The notes: a model not told the origin generated them from the sequence alone. 64,000 nt of DNA from DATEDA01 sp963827595 (GCA_963827595.1 CAWHBT010000005.1:1-64000), one strand, 5' to 3'. Positions 42,308 through 50,982 are shown, numbered from the stretch's first letter. Numbers and translations are program-made.

Positions 42308-43603
42308 GTGCCGACGAACTTCGTCTTCATCCTCGCCGACGATCTCGGCTACGCGGACCTCGGCTGCTACGGCGGCCGCGCATCGGTGTCGCCCAACCTC
42401 GACCGGCTGGCGGCGCGCGGGCTGCGCTTCACGCAGGGCTATGCGAACTCGCCCGTATGCTCGCCAACGCGATTCGCACTCATGACCGGACGCTACCAGT
42501 ACCGGCTGCGCGGCGCCGCCGAGGAGCCGATGTCCGGACGGGCGCGCGGCAACCCGGAAATCGGACTGCCGCCCGCGCAGCCGACGCTGCCCTCGCTCCT
42601 GCGCGACGCCGGCTACCGCACGGCCCTGATCGGCAAGTGGCACCTCGGCTACCCGCCGCACTTCGGCCCCCTCAGGAGCGGCTACGAGGAGCACTTCGGG
42701 CCGGTGTCGGGCGGCGTCGACTACTTCACCCACACCGACCGCGAGGGGCGGCACGACCTCGTCGAGAACGGCGAGCCGACGCGGGTCGAGGGCTACCTCA
42801 CGGATCTGCTGTCGCAGCGCGCCGTGGACTACGTACGCCGCCGCGACGCGGACCGCCGTCCGTTTCTCCTGAGCCTGCACTACACCGCCCCGCATTGGCC
42901 GTGGGAGACGCGCGACGATGCCGCGCTCGCGACGCAGCTGACCGCGAAGATCGCGCACCTCGACGGTGGTTCGGTCCGCATCTACCAGCGGATGATCCAC
43001 CACATGGACGAGGGGATCGGGCAGGTGGTCGCGGCGCTGGAGACGGCGGGGCTCGCCGAGGACACGGTCATCGTGTTCACCAGCGACAACGGCGGGGAGC
43101 GCTTCTCGGACAACTGGCCGCTCGTCGGCGGCAAGATGGACCTGACCGAGGGTGGGATCCGCGTGCCGTACGTCGTGCACTGGCCGCGCGTGGTCGCGGC
43201 GGGCGGCATCACCGCCCAGCTCGCGATTACGATGGACTGGGTTGCCACGTTCCTCGCGATAGCGGGCGTGCCCGCGCACCCGGAGCATCCGCTCGACGGG
43301 ACGTCGCTCGTCCCGGCGCTGCGCGACCCGGGCGCGCGGAGCGGGCGCGCGCTGTTCTGGCGGATGAAGCACCGCGATCAGCGCGCGGTGCGCGAGGATC
43401 GCTGGAAATACCTGGCGATCGGCGCGAACGAGTATCTCTTCGACCTCGACGCCGACGAGCGCGAGCGCGCCAACCTCGCGCAGCGCTATCCCGAGCGGCT
43501 CGCGGCGCTGCGCTCCCGGTACGCGGAGTGGAGCGCGGGCATGCCGCCCGTGCCCGAGGACGCGCGAGTGTCGCTGATCTACACCGACAAGGACATGCCC
43601 TGA
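42308..43603 (+). CDS. Sulfatase (formylglycine-dependent, cytoplasmic)
   Basis: 431 residues from GTG 42308. NFVFILADDLGYADLGCYGG gives the metal aspartates (Asp11, Asp12). Cys51 in VCSPTRFALMTGR is the C-x-P-x-R site converted to formylglycine. GKWHLGYPP and SDNGGERFSDNWPLVGGK complete the active site. No signal peptide, so unlike most arylsulfatases it should act in the cytoplasm on an imported sulfate ester. A formylglycine-generating enzyme is needed but is not in the window. Co-transcribed with a Bug receptor. Confidence 0.93.
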   Translation: MPTNFVFILADDLGYADLGCYGGRASVSPNLDRLAARGLRFTQGYANSPVCSPTRFALMTGRYQYRLRGAAEEPMSGRARGNPEIGLPPAQPTLPSLLRDAGYRTALIGKWHLGYPPHFGPLRSGYEEHFGPVSGGVDYFTHTDREGRHDLVENGEPTRVEGYLTDLLSQRAVDYVRRRDADRRPFLLSLHYTAPHWPWETRDDAALATQLTAKIAHLDGGSVRIYQRMIHHMDEGIGQVVAALETAGLAEDTVIVFTSDNGGERFSDNWPLVGGKMDLTEGGIRVPYVVHWPRVVAAGGITAQLAITMDWVATFLAIAGVPAHPEHPLDGTSLVPALRDPGARSGRALFWRMKHRDQRAVREDRWKYLAIGANEYLFDLDADERERANLAQRYPERLAALRSRYAEWSAGMPPVPEDARVSLIYTDKDMP

Positions 43604-43612
43604 GCGGGCGCG

Positions 43613-43921
43613 CTACGCGAGCGGCGAGCAGGCGAGGGTGCGCTGCAGGCGCGTGAGGACCTCGCGGGCTTCGAGAATCCGGTCGACCACTCGACCGGCC
43701 TGGAACTCGGTGAGGGTGAGATCGTCGACCGCGGGACCGGCGACCTGCTGCCGCGCCTCGACCGCCGCCTTGTACGAGCCCCAGGCGGTCAATCGCGCCG
43801 CGTGGATCGCCGCCGCGAGCTCGTCGACGGTGGCGCAGGCGTCGGGTTCGTCGCCGGCCGTGGCGAGGGGAATGGCGAGGGGAATCGCGAGGAGCAGGCT
43901 CGCAAGCAACTGACGCGTCAT
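43613..43921 (-). CDS. Small exported protein, unknown
   Basis: 102 residues; ATG 43921 has a perfect AGGAGG with 6-nt spacing. A Sec signal (LLASLLLAIPLAIPLATA) precedes an all-helical mature part of ~80 residues: ATVDELAAAIHAARLTAWGS, LTLTEFQAGRVVDRILEARE, LTRLQRTLACSPLA. Two cysteines (DACATV near the start of the mature form and LACSPL at the end) could form one disulfide that clasps the helices. I do not recognise a family. It lies alone, convergent with the sulfatase. Confidence 0.75.
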   Translation of the reverse strand: MTRQLLASLLLAIPLAIPLATAGDEPDACATVDELAAAIHAARLTAWGSYKAAVEARQQVAGPAVDDLTLTEFQAGRVVDRILEAREVLTRLQRTLACSPLA

Positions 43922-44030
43922 CGTAAGCCTCCTTTTTTCGCCAGTGTAGCGCCAGGTCCACGCGCGTTTGTGACAACCGGTCACACGCGCCGCGGCGCCG
44001 GCGTAGACTCCCGCGCCGGACGAGACAGCC

Positions 44031-44639
44031 GTGCAGGGCGAGACCGCAGACGTCGTCGTGTTCAAGTGCCGGCCGCCGCAGCCGGCGCCGGACCGGAGTG
44101 TCGACGCCCTGACGGACGCCGCGAGGTCGCAGAAGCTGCCGGCGGCCGTGGTGACCGTCAATCTGAGCCTGGACGGCGGGGAGCTCTATGTCTATCTCTG
44201 GCTGCGCGAGGCGACGCGCGTCGAGCGCGGGCCGCTCGCCCGGGCGCTCGCGGTCGCCAGCGGCGCCGCCGAGGTCGAGGCCGCGCGGTATGTCCGGCTG
44301 CAGGACATCCGCGGTGCTTCGCACACGGCGACGCCCGCATTCCACTACGTCGTCGAGACCGACGTCGTCCCGGAGGCGGAGGCCGACCTGAACGACTGGT
44401 ACGACCGGGAGCACCTGCCCGGTCTCGCCGCCGTGCCGGGTACGATCCGCGCGCAACGCCTCCGGAACCTGGACGGCGGCCCGCGGTATCACTCGTGTTA
44501 CGAACTCGTCGCCCAGGAGACGCTGGGGAGCACCCCGTGGCTCGCGGTCCGGCATACGGCGTGGAGCGACCGGGTCCGGCCGAGCTTCCGCAACACCAAG
44601 CGGACGATGTTCAGCCGCGTCGCGCAGCGGTTGCTCTAG
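44031..44639 (+). CDS. EthD/dimeric alpha-beta-barrel-type protein
   Basis: 202 residues from GTG 44031. The C-terminal half reads HYVVETDVVPEAEADLNDWY, DREHLPGLAAVPGTIRAQRL, and PRYHSCYELVAQ. That (N/E)xWYDxEHLP pattern marks stand-alone EthD- or DUF4286-like ferredoxin-fold domains that bind or isomerise small molecules. The N-terminal ~95 residues look like a second, degenerate copy of the same fold (LSLDGGELYVYLWL). It faces the SDR operon (convergent, 9-nt gap). Catalytic role unproven. Confidence 0.72.
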   Translation: MQGETADVVVFKCRPPQPAPDRSVDALTDAARSQKLPAAVVTVNLSLDGGELYVYLWLREATRVERGPLARALAVASGAAEVEAARYVRLQDIRGASHTATPAFHYVVETDVVPEAEADLNDWYDREHLPGLAAVPGTIRAQRLRNLDGGPRYHSCYELVAQETLGSTPWLAVRHTAWSDRVRPSFRNTKRTMFSRVAQRLL

Positions 44640-44648
44640 CGGTCGTCC

Positions 44649-45449
44649 TCAATCACACCGGGCCGTCATCCCCCCATCCACGACGAGCTCGGTCCCGGTG
44701 ATGAAGCGGGCTTCGTCGGAGGCCAGGAACAGCGCGGCGTTCGCGGTGTCGCGCCCATCGCCCGTGAAGGGCGTCGGAATGCGCGCCTGCCGCTGGCGAA
44801 GCAGCGCCTCCACGTCGCCGCCCGCCCGCTGTTTGGCGAGGCGGGCTTCCACCATCGGCGTGTGCAGCTGGCCGGGCACCACGGTGTTCACGCGGATCCC
44901 CTTGCCCGCGTACTGAACGGCGACGACCCGGGACAGCTGGATCACGCCGGCCTTGGTCGCTGCGTACGCCACCTGCGCGGCGCCCGTCCAGCGCACGCCG
45001 GACGTCGAGGCGACGTTGACGATGACCCCGCTTCCCTGCCGCTCCATGATCGGCAGGACGTGCTTGCAGCCGAGGAAGACGCTCTTCAGGTTGAGGTCGA
45101 CCTGGGCGTCCCAGACCGCTTCCGACATCTCGACCGGGCCCCCGGGCGCCGAACCGCCGACGTTGTTGACCAGCACGTCGATGCGGCCCCACGCCGCGAC
45201 ACACGCCTGCATCATGGCGGCGACTGCGCTGCTGTCGGTGACGTCGCACCGGTGGGTCTCGACCGCGCCACCCGAATCCCGGGCGCGGGCGACGGTCTCG
45301 GCGAGCTGCTCGAGGTCGCGGTCCACCGCGAAGACCTTCGCTCCCTCTGCGGCGAAGCGGACGGCGATCGCCCGTCCGTTGCCCCAGCCCGGGCCGACCG
45401 CGCCGGCACCGGTCACGATCGCAACCTTGTCCTGCAACCGGTTCGTCAT
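44649..45449 (-). CDS. SDR oxidoreductase 2
   Basis: 266 residues. IVTGAGAVGPGWGNGRAIAV (glycine motif with an insertion), VFAVDRD (Asp after beta-2, NAD type), DVLVNNVGG, VNVASTSGVRWTG, catalytic YAATK, RVNTVVPGQLHTPM, and FITGTELVVDGGMTARCD. Its ATG overlaps the stop of the amidohydrolase gene (ATGA). Probably oxidises or reduces a hydroxyl in the same catabolic route as the hydrolase. Confidence 0.9.
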   Translation of the reverse strand: MTNRLQDKVAIVTGAGAVGPGWGNGRAIAVRFAAEGAKVFAVDRDLEQLAETVARARDSGGAVETHRCDVTDSSAVAAMMQACVAAWGRIDVLVNNVGGSAPGGPVEMSEAVWDAQVDLNLKSVFLGCKHVLPIMERQGSGVIVNVASTSGVRWTGAAQVAYAATKAGVIQLSRVVAVQYAGKGIRVNTVVPGQLHTPMVEARLAKQRAGGDVEALLRQRQARIPTPFTGDGRDTANAALFLASDEARFITGTELVVDGGMTARCD

Positions 45450-46315
45450 GCGAAGCGGTAGAAGCGCTGCGGGTTGTCCACCAGGAGCGCCTGCCGCTGC
45501 GCGGCGGAAGGCGCGATCTCGGCGAGCAGGTCGACGAGCAGCCCGTCGTCGGGCGCTCCGCCCGCCACGTTCGGATGCGGCCAGTCGGTGCCCCAGAGCG
45601 TGCGGTCGCCGAACTCCGCGACCAGCGCGTGCGCGAATGGGATCGCGTCCGCGTACGGCGCGCCCCGGCGCGAGATGCGCTCGACGCAGCTGACCTTCAC
45701 CAGGAACCGCGCATCGCGCAGCAGGGCGCGCAGCTGCCGGAAGGCCGGCTGGTCGAGGCCCAAGGCGGCGTCCACGCGGCCCATGTGGTCGATCACGACC
45801 GGGACGGCCGAGCGCCTGAGCCAGGGCGTCAGCTCCTCGATGAGCGAGCTGTCGAGATGGATCTGCAGGTGCCAGCCGAGCGGCGCGAGCCGGTCGCCGA
45901 GCGCGATCACGTCCGCGATCGGCGCGCCCTGGCCCAGATGCTTCATGTAGTTGAAGCGAACGCCCCGGAACCCGAGCGCGTCGAGGCGCCGGAGCTCCGC
46001 GTCGTCGACCGTCGTCGGCACCAGCGCCACGCCGCGATAGGCGCCGTTCTTGGCAGCGATCGCGTCGGCCGTCGCCGCGTTGTCGAACCCGTGGGCGGCG
46101 GACTGGACGACCACGCACCGCTCGATGCCGAGCATGGCGTGCAGCGCGAACAGCTTCTCCTTCGGTGCGTCGGCGGGCGTGAAGGTGCGATTCTCGGCGA
46201 ACGGAAACACCCGCCGAGGCCCGAACACGTGGACGTGCGCGTCGCAGGCGCCCGGCGGAAGGCGGAGCTCGGGCTTGTGCGGTGCGGGGTGGAACGAGGG
46301 CGACGGATCGGTCAT
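45446..46315 (-). CDS. Amidohydrolase-superfamily hydrolase (LigI/PDC-hydrolase-like)
   Basis: 289 residues. ACDAHVHVFGPRRVFPFAE supplies the HxH metal or acid patch, GFRGVRFNYMKHLG and VVIDHMGRVDAALG follow, and TLWGTDWPHPNVAGG carries the catalytic Asp. This is the amidohydrolase-2 group containing 2-pyrone-4,6-dicarboxylate lactonase (LigI), which can work without metal. It has a Bug receptor immediately upstream in the same direction and an SDR coupled downstream: importer, dehydrogenase and hydrolase for a carboxylic or lactone substrate. Confidence 0.9.
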   Translation of the reverse strand: MTDPSPSFHPAPHKPELRLPPGACDAHVHVFGPRRVFPFAENRTFTPADAPKEKLFALHAMLGIERCVVVQSAAHGFDNAATADAIAAKNGAYRGVALVPTTVDDAELRRLDALGFRGVRFNYMKHLGQGAPIADVIALGDRLAPLGWHLQIHLDSSLIEELTPWLRRSAVPVVIDHMGRVDAALGLDQPAFRQLRALLRDARFLVKVSCVERISRRGAPYADAIPFAHALVAEFGDRTLWGTDWPHPNVAGGAPDDGLLVDLLAEIAPSAAQRQALLVDNPQRFYRFA

Positions 46316-46337
46316 CGGCCGACGACTGGCGCCGGAG

Positions 46338-47309
46338 CTATTCCTTCTCTTTGAAGCCGATCGCCTTGAGGATCGTGCCCCACCGCGTCTGCTCCTCGAC
46401 GAGGAAAGCGGCGTACTGCTCGGGCGTCACGGGTGCGGCGATGCCGCTCACCTTGCCGAACTGCTCGACCAGCGCTGGCGAATTCAGCGCCGCGAACGCC
46501 GCCTCGTGGATCCGCTTGAGCACGGCGGGCGGCGTCCCCGCCGGCGCGACCAGGCCGTACCAGTTGTCCGAGATGACCTTCGGGTAGCCCACCTCCGCGG
46601 TGGTCGGGACCTCGGGCAGGGAGGGTGCCCGCTTCGCGCTCGTCACCGCGAGCGCCTTGAGCTTGCCCGACCGGATGTGCGGCAGCACCACCGGGACGTC
46701 GAAGATCCCCATCTGCACCTGACCACCGAGGAGGTCGTTCACGGCCGGCGCCGCGCCCTTGTACGGGACGTGCAGGAGGTCGACGCCCGCCTCGGCCTTG
46801 AGCAGCTCGCAAGCGAGGTGGGTGATGCCGCCGGCGCCCGCGGAGCCGAAGTTGATCTTTCCGGGATTCGCCTTGGCGTAGGCGACGAGCTCGGGCAGGG
46901 TTGCGACCGGTACCGACGGATTCACCACCACGACCTCGGGGACCTTGACCACGGTGGTGATCAGCGCGAGGTCCTTCTGCGGGTTGTAGGGCATGGTCGC
47001 GAGCGCGAACGGCGCCATCGCCACCGAGCCCTGGTTGTTGAACCCCAGCGTGTAGCCGTCGGGCGGGGCCTTGGCCACCGTATCGATGCCGAGCACGCCG
47101 CCGACGCCGCTCTTGTTCTCGACTACGACGGGCTGACCGAGGCCCGCGCCGAGCGCCTGCGCGAAGCTGCGGCCGAAGAGGTCCGCCGGGCCGCCGGCCG
47201 GGAACCCCACGATCAGGCGCACCGGCTTCGACGGATAGGTCTGGGCGAGGCCGGTGCCAGCGGCGAGCGCCGCCGTCGCGCCGATGAGGAGCCGCGTCAG
47301 GAGCTTCAT
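46338..47309 (-). CDS. Bug/TctC-family solute-binding protein 3
   Basis: 323 residues; AAGGGA lies upstream of ATG 47309. Signal LLIGATAALAAGTGLAQ, mature TYPSKPVRLIVGFPAGGPAD, VVENKSGVGGVLGIDTVAKA, VDLLHVPYKGAAPAVNDLLG and LKALAVTSAKRAPSLPEVPT. First gene of a minus-strand operon with amidohydrolase and SDR genes, so it likely imports that operon's substrate. No TctA/TctB partners nearby. Confidence 0.93.
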   Translation of the reverse strand: MKLLTRLLIGATAALAAGTGLAQTYPSKPVRLIVGFPAGGPADLFGRSFAQALGAGLGQPVVVENKSGVGGVLGIDTVAKAPPDGYTLGFNNQGSVAMAPFALATMPYNPQKDLALITTVVKVPEVVVVNPSVPVATLPELVAYAKANPGKINFGSAGAGGITHLACELLKAEAGVDLLHVPYKGAAPAVNDLLGGQVQMGIFDVPVVLPHIRSGKLKALAVTSAKRAPSLPEVPTTAEVGYPKVISDNWYGLVAPAGTPPAVLKRIHEAAFAALNSPALVEQFGKVSGIAAPVTPEQYAAFLVEEQTRWGTILKAIGFKEKE

Positions 47310-47411
47310 CGTCGTCCCTTCTCGAGTTCGAGCTTGCCGGGCCGCAACGATAGCAGCTATGGGCGTTCCCGACCTCCGCGCGGCCGGTGCCTATCAACGG
47401 ACGCGGCGGTG

Positions 47412-47441
47412 TTGACAGGGATCGCTTCATCACAGTAAGGT
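47412..47441 (+). promoter_or_regulatory. Promoter for the riboswitch-controlled ATPase
   Basis: A perfect TTGACA (47412-47417), then 18 nt, then TAAGGT (47436-47441). Transcription would begin about 47448, just before the aptamer, which supports the assignment. Confidence 0.6.
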
Positions 47442-47456
47442 GCCGACAGTAGCTCC

Positions 47457-47547
47457 GAAAGGGGAGTAGCCTCACAGCACAAGTCGTCAATCCGGGACTC
47501 ACGTCCCCGGCTGTGCTGGCAACGCGAGTTGTGGCGAGACCTTTACC
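47457..47547 (+). ncRNA. yybP-ykoY manganese riboswitch aptamer
   Basis: The RNA carries the diagnostic conserved blocks AAAGGGGAGUAGC (47458-47470), AGUCGUCAAU (47482-47491) and GCGAGACCUUU (47534-47544). P1 forms between GAAAGG and CCUUU. A helix pairs CAGCACA (47475-47481) with UGUGCUG (47512-47518) and encloses a GGGAC/GUCCC hairpin (47494-47507). A CAAC-GCGA-GUUG hairpin (47520-47531) follows. These match the known Mn2+-sensing class. Ligand-bound P1 uses the same CCUUU as the terminator stem, so Mn2+ should favour readthrough (an ON switch). It controls the P-type ATPase. Confidence 0.92.
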
Positions 47548-47567
47548 GACCGGTAAAGGTTTTTTTT
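47539..47567 (+). terminator. Riboswitch-controlled intrinsic terminator
   Basis: ACCTTTACC (47539-47547) and GGTAAAGGT (47552-47560) form a perfect 9-bp stem with a GACC tetraloop, followed by eight T (47560-47567). Its 5' arm is the 3' strand of aptamer helix P1, the arrangement expected for a transcriptional ON switch. Confidence 0.93.
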
Positions 47568-47737
47568 CGCCCTTCCTTTTCGGTCGCCGTTGCAAGGGCG
47601 AAGAAGCGGTCGAGAGGCCGTGGAGCGCTCCTTGGAACTGCCGGTCGCCTGCATCGTCCCGTCCCTCGCCGGTATTTCCGCTCGGGCCCGTTTGCCCGGC
47701 GCCACCGCGGCTCGACCCCACGGGCCACCCTGACGCC

Positions 47738-50446
47738 ATGCCAAACGACCGACCCCAAGCGACCCCCGCCGCGCCCGCGAAAGAGGGCACTCCCGCCTGG
47801 CACTGCCTGCCGACCGGAGAGGTCGCCGAACACCTCGGAACCAACGTCGCCGTCGGGCTGACGGGCGCCGAGGCCGCAAGCCGGCTCGCGCGCCACGGCC
47901 CGAACGCGATCCAGGAGGGCGAGAAGCGCAGCCCGTGGCGGATGCTGCTCGACCAGTTCACCGACTTCATGATCATCGTGCTGCTGGCGGCGGCCGTGAT
48001 CTCGGGGTTCATCGGCGAGGTGATCGACACCGTCGCGATCCTCGTCATCGTGCTGATGAACGGGACGATCGGGTTCATCCAGGAGTACCGGGCGGAGCGG
48101 GCGATGGCCGCGCTCAAGAAGCTTGCCGCCGCAACCGCGCGGGTGGTGCGGGAGGGCAGGGTGACGGAGCGGCCCGCCGCCGAGCTGGTGCCCGGGGACG
48201 TGGTGGTGCTCGAGGCGGGCAACGTCATCCCGGCGGACCTGCGGCTCGTCGAGAGCGTCGTCCTCAAGACCGAGGAGGCGGCGCTCACCGGCGAGTCGGT
48301 GCCGGCCGAGAAGCACACCGCCGCGCTCGAAGGCGGCGATCTCTCGGTCGGCGATCGCCGGAACATGGCCTACAAGGGCACCACGATCGCCTACGGCCGG
48401 GGCCGCGGCGTCGTCGTCGCGACCGGCATGCAGACCGAGCTCGGCAAGATCGCCGCGCTGCTGTCGCTGGAGAGCGAGGTCAAGACGCCGCTCCAGAAGC
48501 GGCTCGCGGAGTTCGGCCGCAAGCTCGCGATCGCGGCGCTCGCGATCTGCGCGATCGTGTTCGTCTTCGGGCTCGCCCGCGGCGAGCCGATCGCGCTCAT
48601 GTTCCTGACTGCGGTGAGCCTCGCGGTCGCCGCGATCCCGGAAGCGCTGCCCGCGGTAGTCACGATCTCGCTCGCGCTCGGCGCGCACAAGATGGTCAAG
48701 CAGAACGCCCTGATCCGGCGCCTGCCCGCGGTCGAGGCGCTCGGGTCGGTGACCTTCATCTGCTCGGACAAGACCGGAACCCTCACCCAGAACAAGATGC
48801 ACGTCGAGGAGTTCCTGATCGAGGGCCGCCACCTCAAGCACCCCGAGCGCGGGGACCTGGAGGGCGACGCGGCGCGGGCGATGCTGAGCGCGCTCGCGCT
48901 CAACAACGACGCCTCGGCGCCGGAGGGTGGCGCCGAGTTCGGCGATCCGACCGAGATCGCCCTGCTCCTCGCGGCGCGCCGTGCGGGCTTCGACAAGGAG
49001 GCGCTGGAAGCGGCGACGCCGCGCGTCGCCGAGCTGCCGTTCGATTCCGACCGCAAGCTGATGACCACGCTGCACCGCGACGGCGCCGGCATCGTCGCGT
49101 ACACGAAGGGCGCACCCGAGCGAATCCTGGAGCGCTGCGGGCACGCCCTGCGCGGCGGGCAGGCCGTCCCCCTCCCGGCGCAGGAGATCCTCGAGAAGGC
49201 CGAGCGCATGGCCGCCGAGGGCCTGCGGGTCATCGGCGTGGCCTGGCGCCGCTGGGATGCCGTGCCCGCCGCGCTCAGCTCGGAGCACCTCGAGAGCGGG
49301 CTCGCGTTCCTCGGCCTGGTCGGGATGATCGATCCGCCGCGCCCGGAAGTGGCGGAGGCGGTGCGCCTGTGCAAGACCGCCGGCATCACTCCGGTGATGG
49401 TGACCGGAGACCATCCGGCGACGGCCCGCGCCATCGCGCTGCGGCTCGGCATCCTGGGCGAGGGCGGAAAGGTGGTCACCGGCCAGGCGCTGTCACGCCT
49501 CGCGCCGGGGGAGTTCGAGCGGGAGGTGCGCGACGTGCGCGTCTACGCGCGCGTCGACCCCGCCCAGAAGATCATGATCGTGTCCGGCCTGCAGGCGAAG
49601 GGCGAGTTTGTCGCCATGACCGGGGACGGGGTCAACGACGCCCCCGCGATCAAGCGCGCCGAGATCGGCGTCGCGATGGGCAAGATCGGCACCGACGTCT
49701 CCCGCGAGGCGTCCTCGATGGTGCTGCTCGACGACAACTTCGCCACGATCGTCGCCGCCGTGCGCGAGGGCCGGCGGATCTACGACAACATCCGCAAGTT
49801 CATCCGCTACGTGATGGCCGGCAACATCGGCGAAATCGTGGCGATCCTGGTTGCGCCGTTCCTCGGCATGCCGATCCCGCTGCTGCCGATCCAGATCCTC
49901 TGGGTCAACCTGGTGACCGACGGGCTGCCGGGCCTCGCGCTCGCGATGGAGCCGGCGGAGCGCGCCATCATGCGCCGCCCGCCGCGCCCGCCCGACGAGA
50001 GCGTGTTCGCGCGCGGAATGGGCTACCAGGTGCTGTGGACCGGCGTGATGATCGGCGGCATCACGCTCGCGGTGCAGTGGTGGGCGATGAACATCGGCTC
50101 GCCGAACTGGCAGACGATGGCGTTCACCTCGCTCACGATGTGCCAGATGTTCGTCGTGCTCGCCATCCGCTCCGACCGCGAGGGGCTGCACACGATCGGG
50201 ATCTTCTCGAACCGGCATCTCGCCGGCGCGGTGTTCCTGACGTTCCTGCTGCAGCTCGCGGTGATCTACATCCCGGCGCTCAATCCGATCTTCAAGACCA
50301 CGCCGCTGACCGCGGAAGAACTCGCGATCTCGCTGCTCCTGCCGGCGCTGGTGCTGGTCGCGGTCGAGCTGGAGAAGGTCGGGATCCGCAGCGGCCGGCT
50401 CTATCGCGAGCGCCGCCGGCCGATCGCGGTCGGCGCCGAGGCCTAG
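47738..50446 (+). CDS. P2-type cation-transporting ATPase (Ca2+/Mn2+ exporter-like)
   Basis: 902 residues. N-terminal cation_ATPase_N domain (WHCLPTGEVAEHLG, ARHGPNAIQEGEK), actuator loop LTGESVPAEK (184-193), M4 AIPEALPAVV (300-308), phosphorylation Asp344 in CSDKTGTLTQNKM, hinge TGDGVNDAPAIKRAEIGVAM, M5 GNIGEIVAILVAPF and M6 NLVTDGLPGLALAM. The M4 Glu, M5 Asn-x-x-Glu and M6 Asn-x-x-Thr-Asp match the SERCA/PMR1 calcium or manganese sites. With a Mn2+ riboswitch in the leader, manganese (or Ca2+/Mn2+) efflux is the most likely job. Translation starts at ATG 47738 with a weak SD; 170 nt of leader lie after the terminator. A UspA gene follows. Confidence 0.93.
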   Translation: MPNDRPQATPAAPAKEGTPAWHCLPTGEVAEHLGTNVAVGLTGAEAASRLARHGPNAIQEGEKRSPWRMLLDQFTDFMIIVLLAAAVISGFIGEVIDTVAILVIVLMNGTIGFIQEYRAERAMAALKKLAAATARVVREGRVTERPAAELVPGDVVVLEAGNVIPADLRLVESVVLKTEEAALTGESVPAEKHTAALEGGDLSVGDRRNMAYKGTTIAYGRGRGVVVATGMQTELGKIAALLSLESEVKTPLQKRLAEFGRKLAIAALAICAIVFVFGLARGEPIALMFLTAVSLAVAAIPEALPAVVTISLALGAHKMVKQNALIRRLPAVEALGSVTFICSDKTGTLTQNKMHVEEFLIEGRHLKHPERGDLEGDAARAMLSALALNNDASAPEGGAEFGDPTEIALLLAARRAGFDKEALEAATPRVAELPFDSDRKLMTTLHRDGAGIVAYTKGAPERILERCGHALRGGQAVPLPAQEILEKAERMAAEGLRVIGVAWRRWDAVPAALSSEHLESGLAFLGLVGMIDPPRPEVAEAVRLCKTAGITPVMVTGDHPATARAIALRLGILGEGGKVVTGQALSRLAPGEFEREVRDVRVYARVDPAQKIMIVSGLQAKGEFVAMTGDGVNDAPAIKRAEIGVAMGKIGTDVSREASSMVLLDDNFATIVAAVREGRRIYDNIRKFIRYVMAGNIGEIVAILVAPFLGMPIPLLPIQILWVNLVTDGLPGLALAMEPAERAIMRRPPRPPDESVFARGMGYQVLWTGVMIGGITLAVQWWAMNIGSPNWQTMAFTSLTMCQMFVVLAIRSDREGLHTIGIFSNRHLAGAVFLTFLLQLAVIYIPALNPIFKTTPLTAEELAISLLLPALVLVAVELEKVGIRSGRLYRERRRPIAVGAEA

Positions 50447-50472
50447 CGCGGGCAACCGCAGAGGAGAACGCC

Positions 50473-50982
50473 ATGCTCAAAGTGCTGCTGCCGATCGATG
50501 ACGCGAGCAAGGTGGAGCGCGCGTTGCACTACCTGGCGATGTGCCAGAGCGAGAGCCGCTTGCCGATCGAGGTCCACGTCCTGCACGTGGAGCCGCCGCT
50601 GTCGAGCTACGTGGCGTCGAAACTCCCGTCCGCCGCGGTGCGGAGCTACCACGCGGATCATAGCCAGGCGGTGCTGGGCCCGGCGGCGGCGGCCTTCGCA
50701 GACGCCGGGATCCCCCACCGGACGCACGCGTTGACCGGCGATCCGGTGCAGAGCATCGTCCGTGTCGCCAAGGACGCCGGCGTCGACCGCATCGTGCTGG
50801 TGACGTATGCGCGGGAAACCCTGCCCGAAGTGCTGCTCGGGTCGGTGACCGCGGGTGTCCTCCAGCACTCGCCGGTGCCGGTCGAGGTCGTGCCGATCGA
50901 GGGATCGCGGCTGCGCGTCTACGCGCGCGCCGCAGGCGCGGGCGCGACGCTGCTCACGCTGGTGTATCTCGCGCTGGAGTAG
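50473..50982 (+). CDS. Universal stress protein UspA family
   Basis: 169 residues; GAGGAG lies 6 nt before ATG 50473. KVLLPIDDASKVERALHYLA is the Usp start; ALTGDPVQSIVRVAKDAGVD and IVLVTYARETLPEVLLGSVT with GVLQHSPVPVEVVPIEG form the C-terminal nucleotide-loop region. An alanine-rich tail (AAGAGATLLTLVYLALE) is atypical and somewhat hydrophobic. It follows the ATPase by 26 nt, so it should fall under the same riboswitch and may sense the same metal stress. Convergent with the patatin gene; the stops abut. Confidence 0.9.
   Translation: MLKVLLPIDDASKVERALHYLAMCQSESRLPIEVHVLHVEPPLSSYVASKLPSAAVRSYHADHSQAVLGPAAAAFADAGIPHRTHALTGDPVQSIVRVAKDAGVDRIVLVTYARETLPEVLLGSVTAGVLQHSPVPVEVVPIEGSRLRVYARAAGAGATLLTLVYLALE

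Noticed and set aside
47310..47737. In-frame N-terminal extension of the P-type ATPase back to 47513
   Set aside because: It would read through the riboswitch terminator stem, and the family N-terminus fits the ATG at 47738.
49493..50455. Long His/Asp/Arg-rich antisense frames over the P-type ATPase
   Set aside because: Composition is that of reverse-complement GC-rich coding DNA, with no start signals or homologous motifs.
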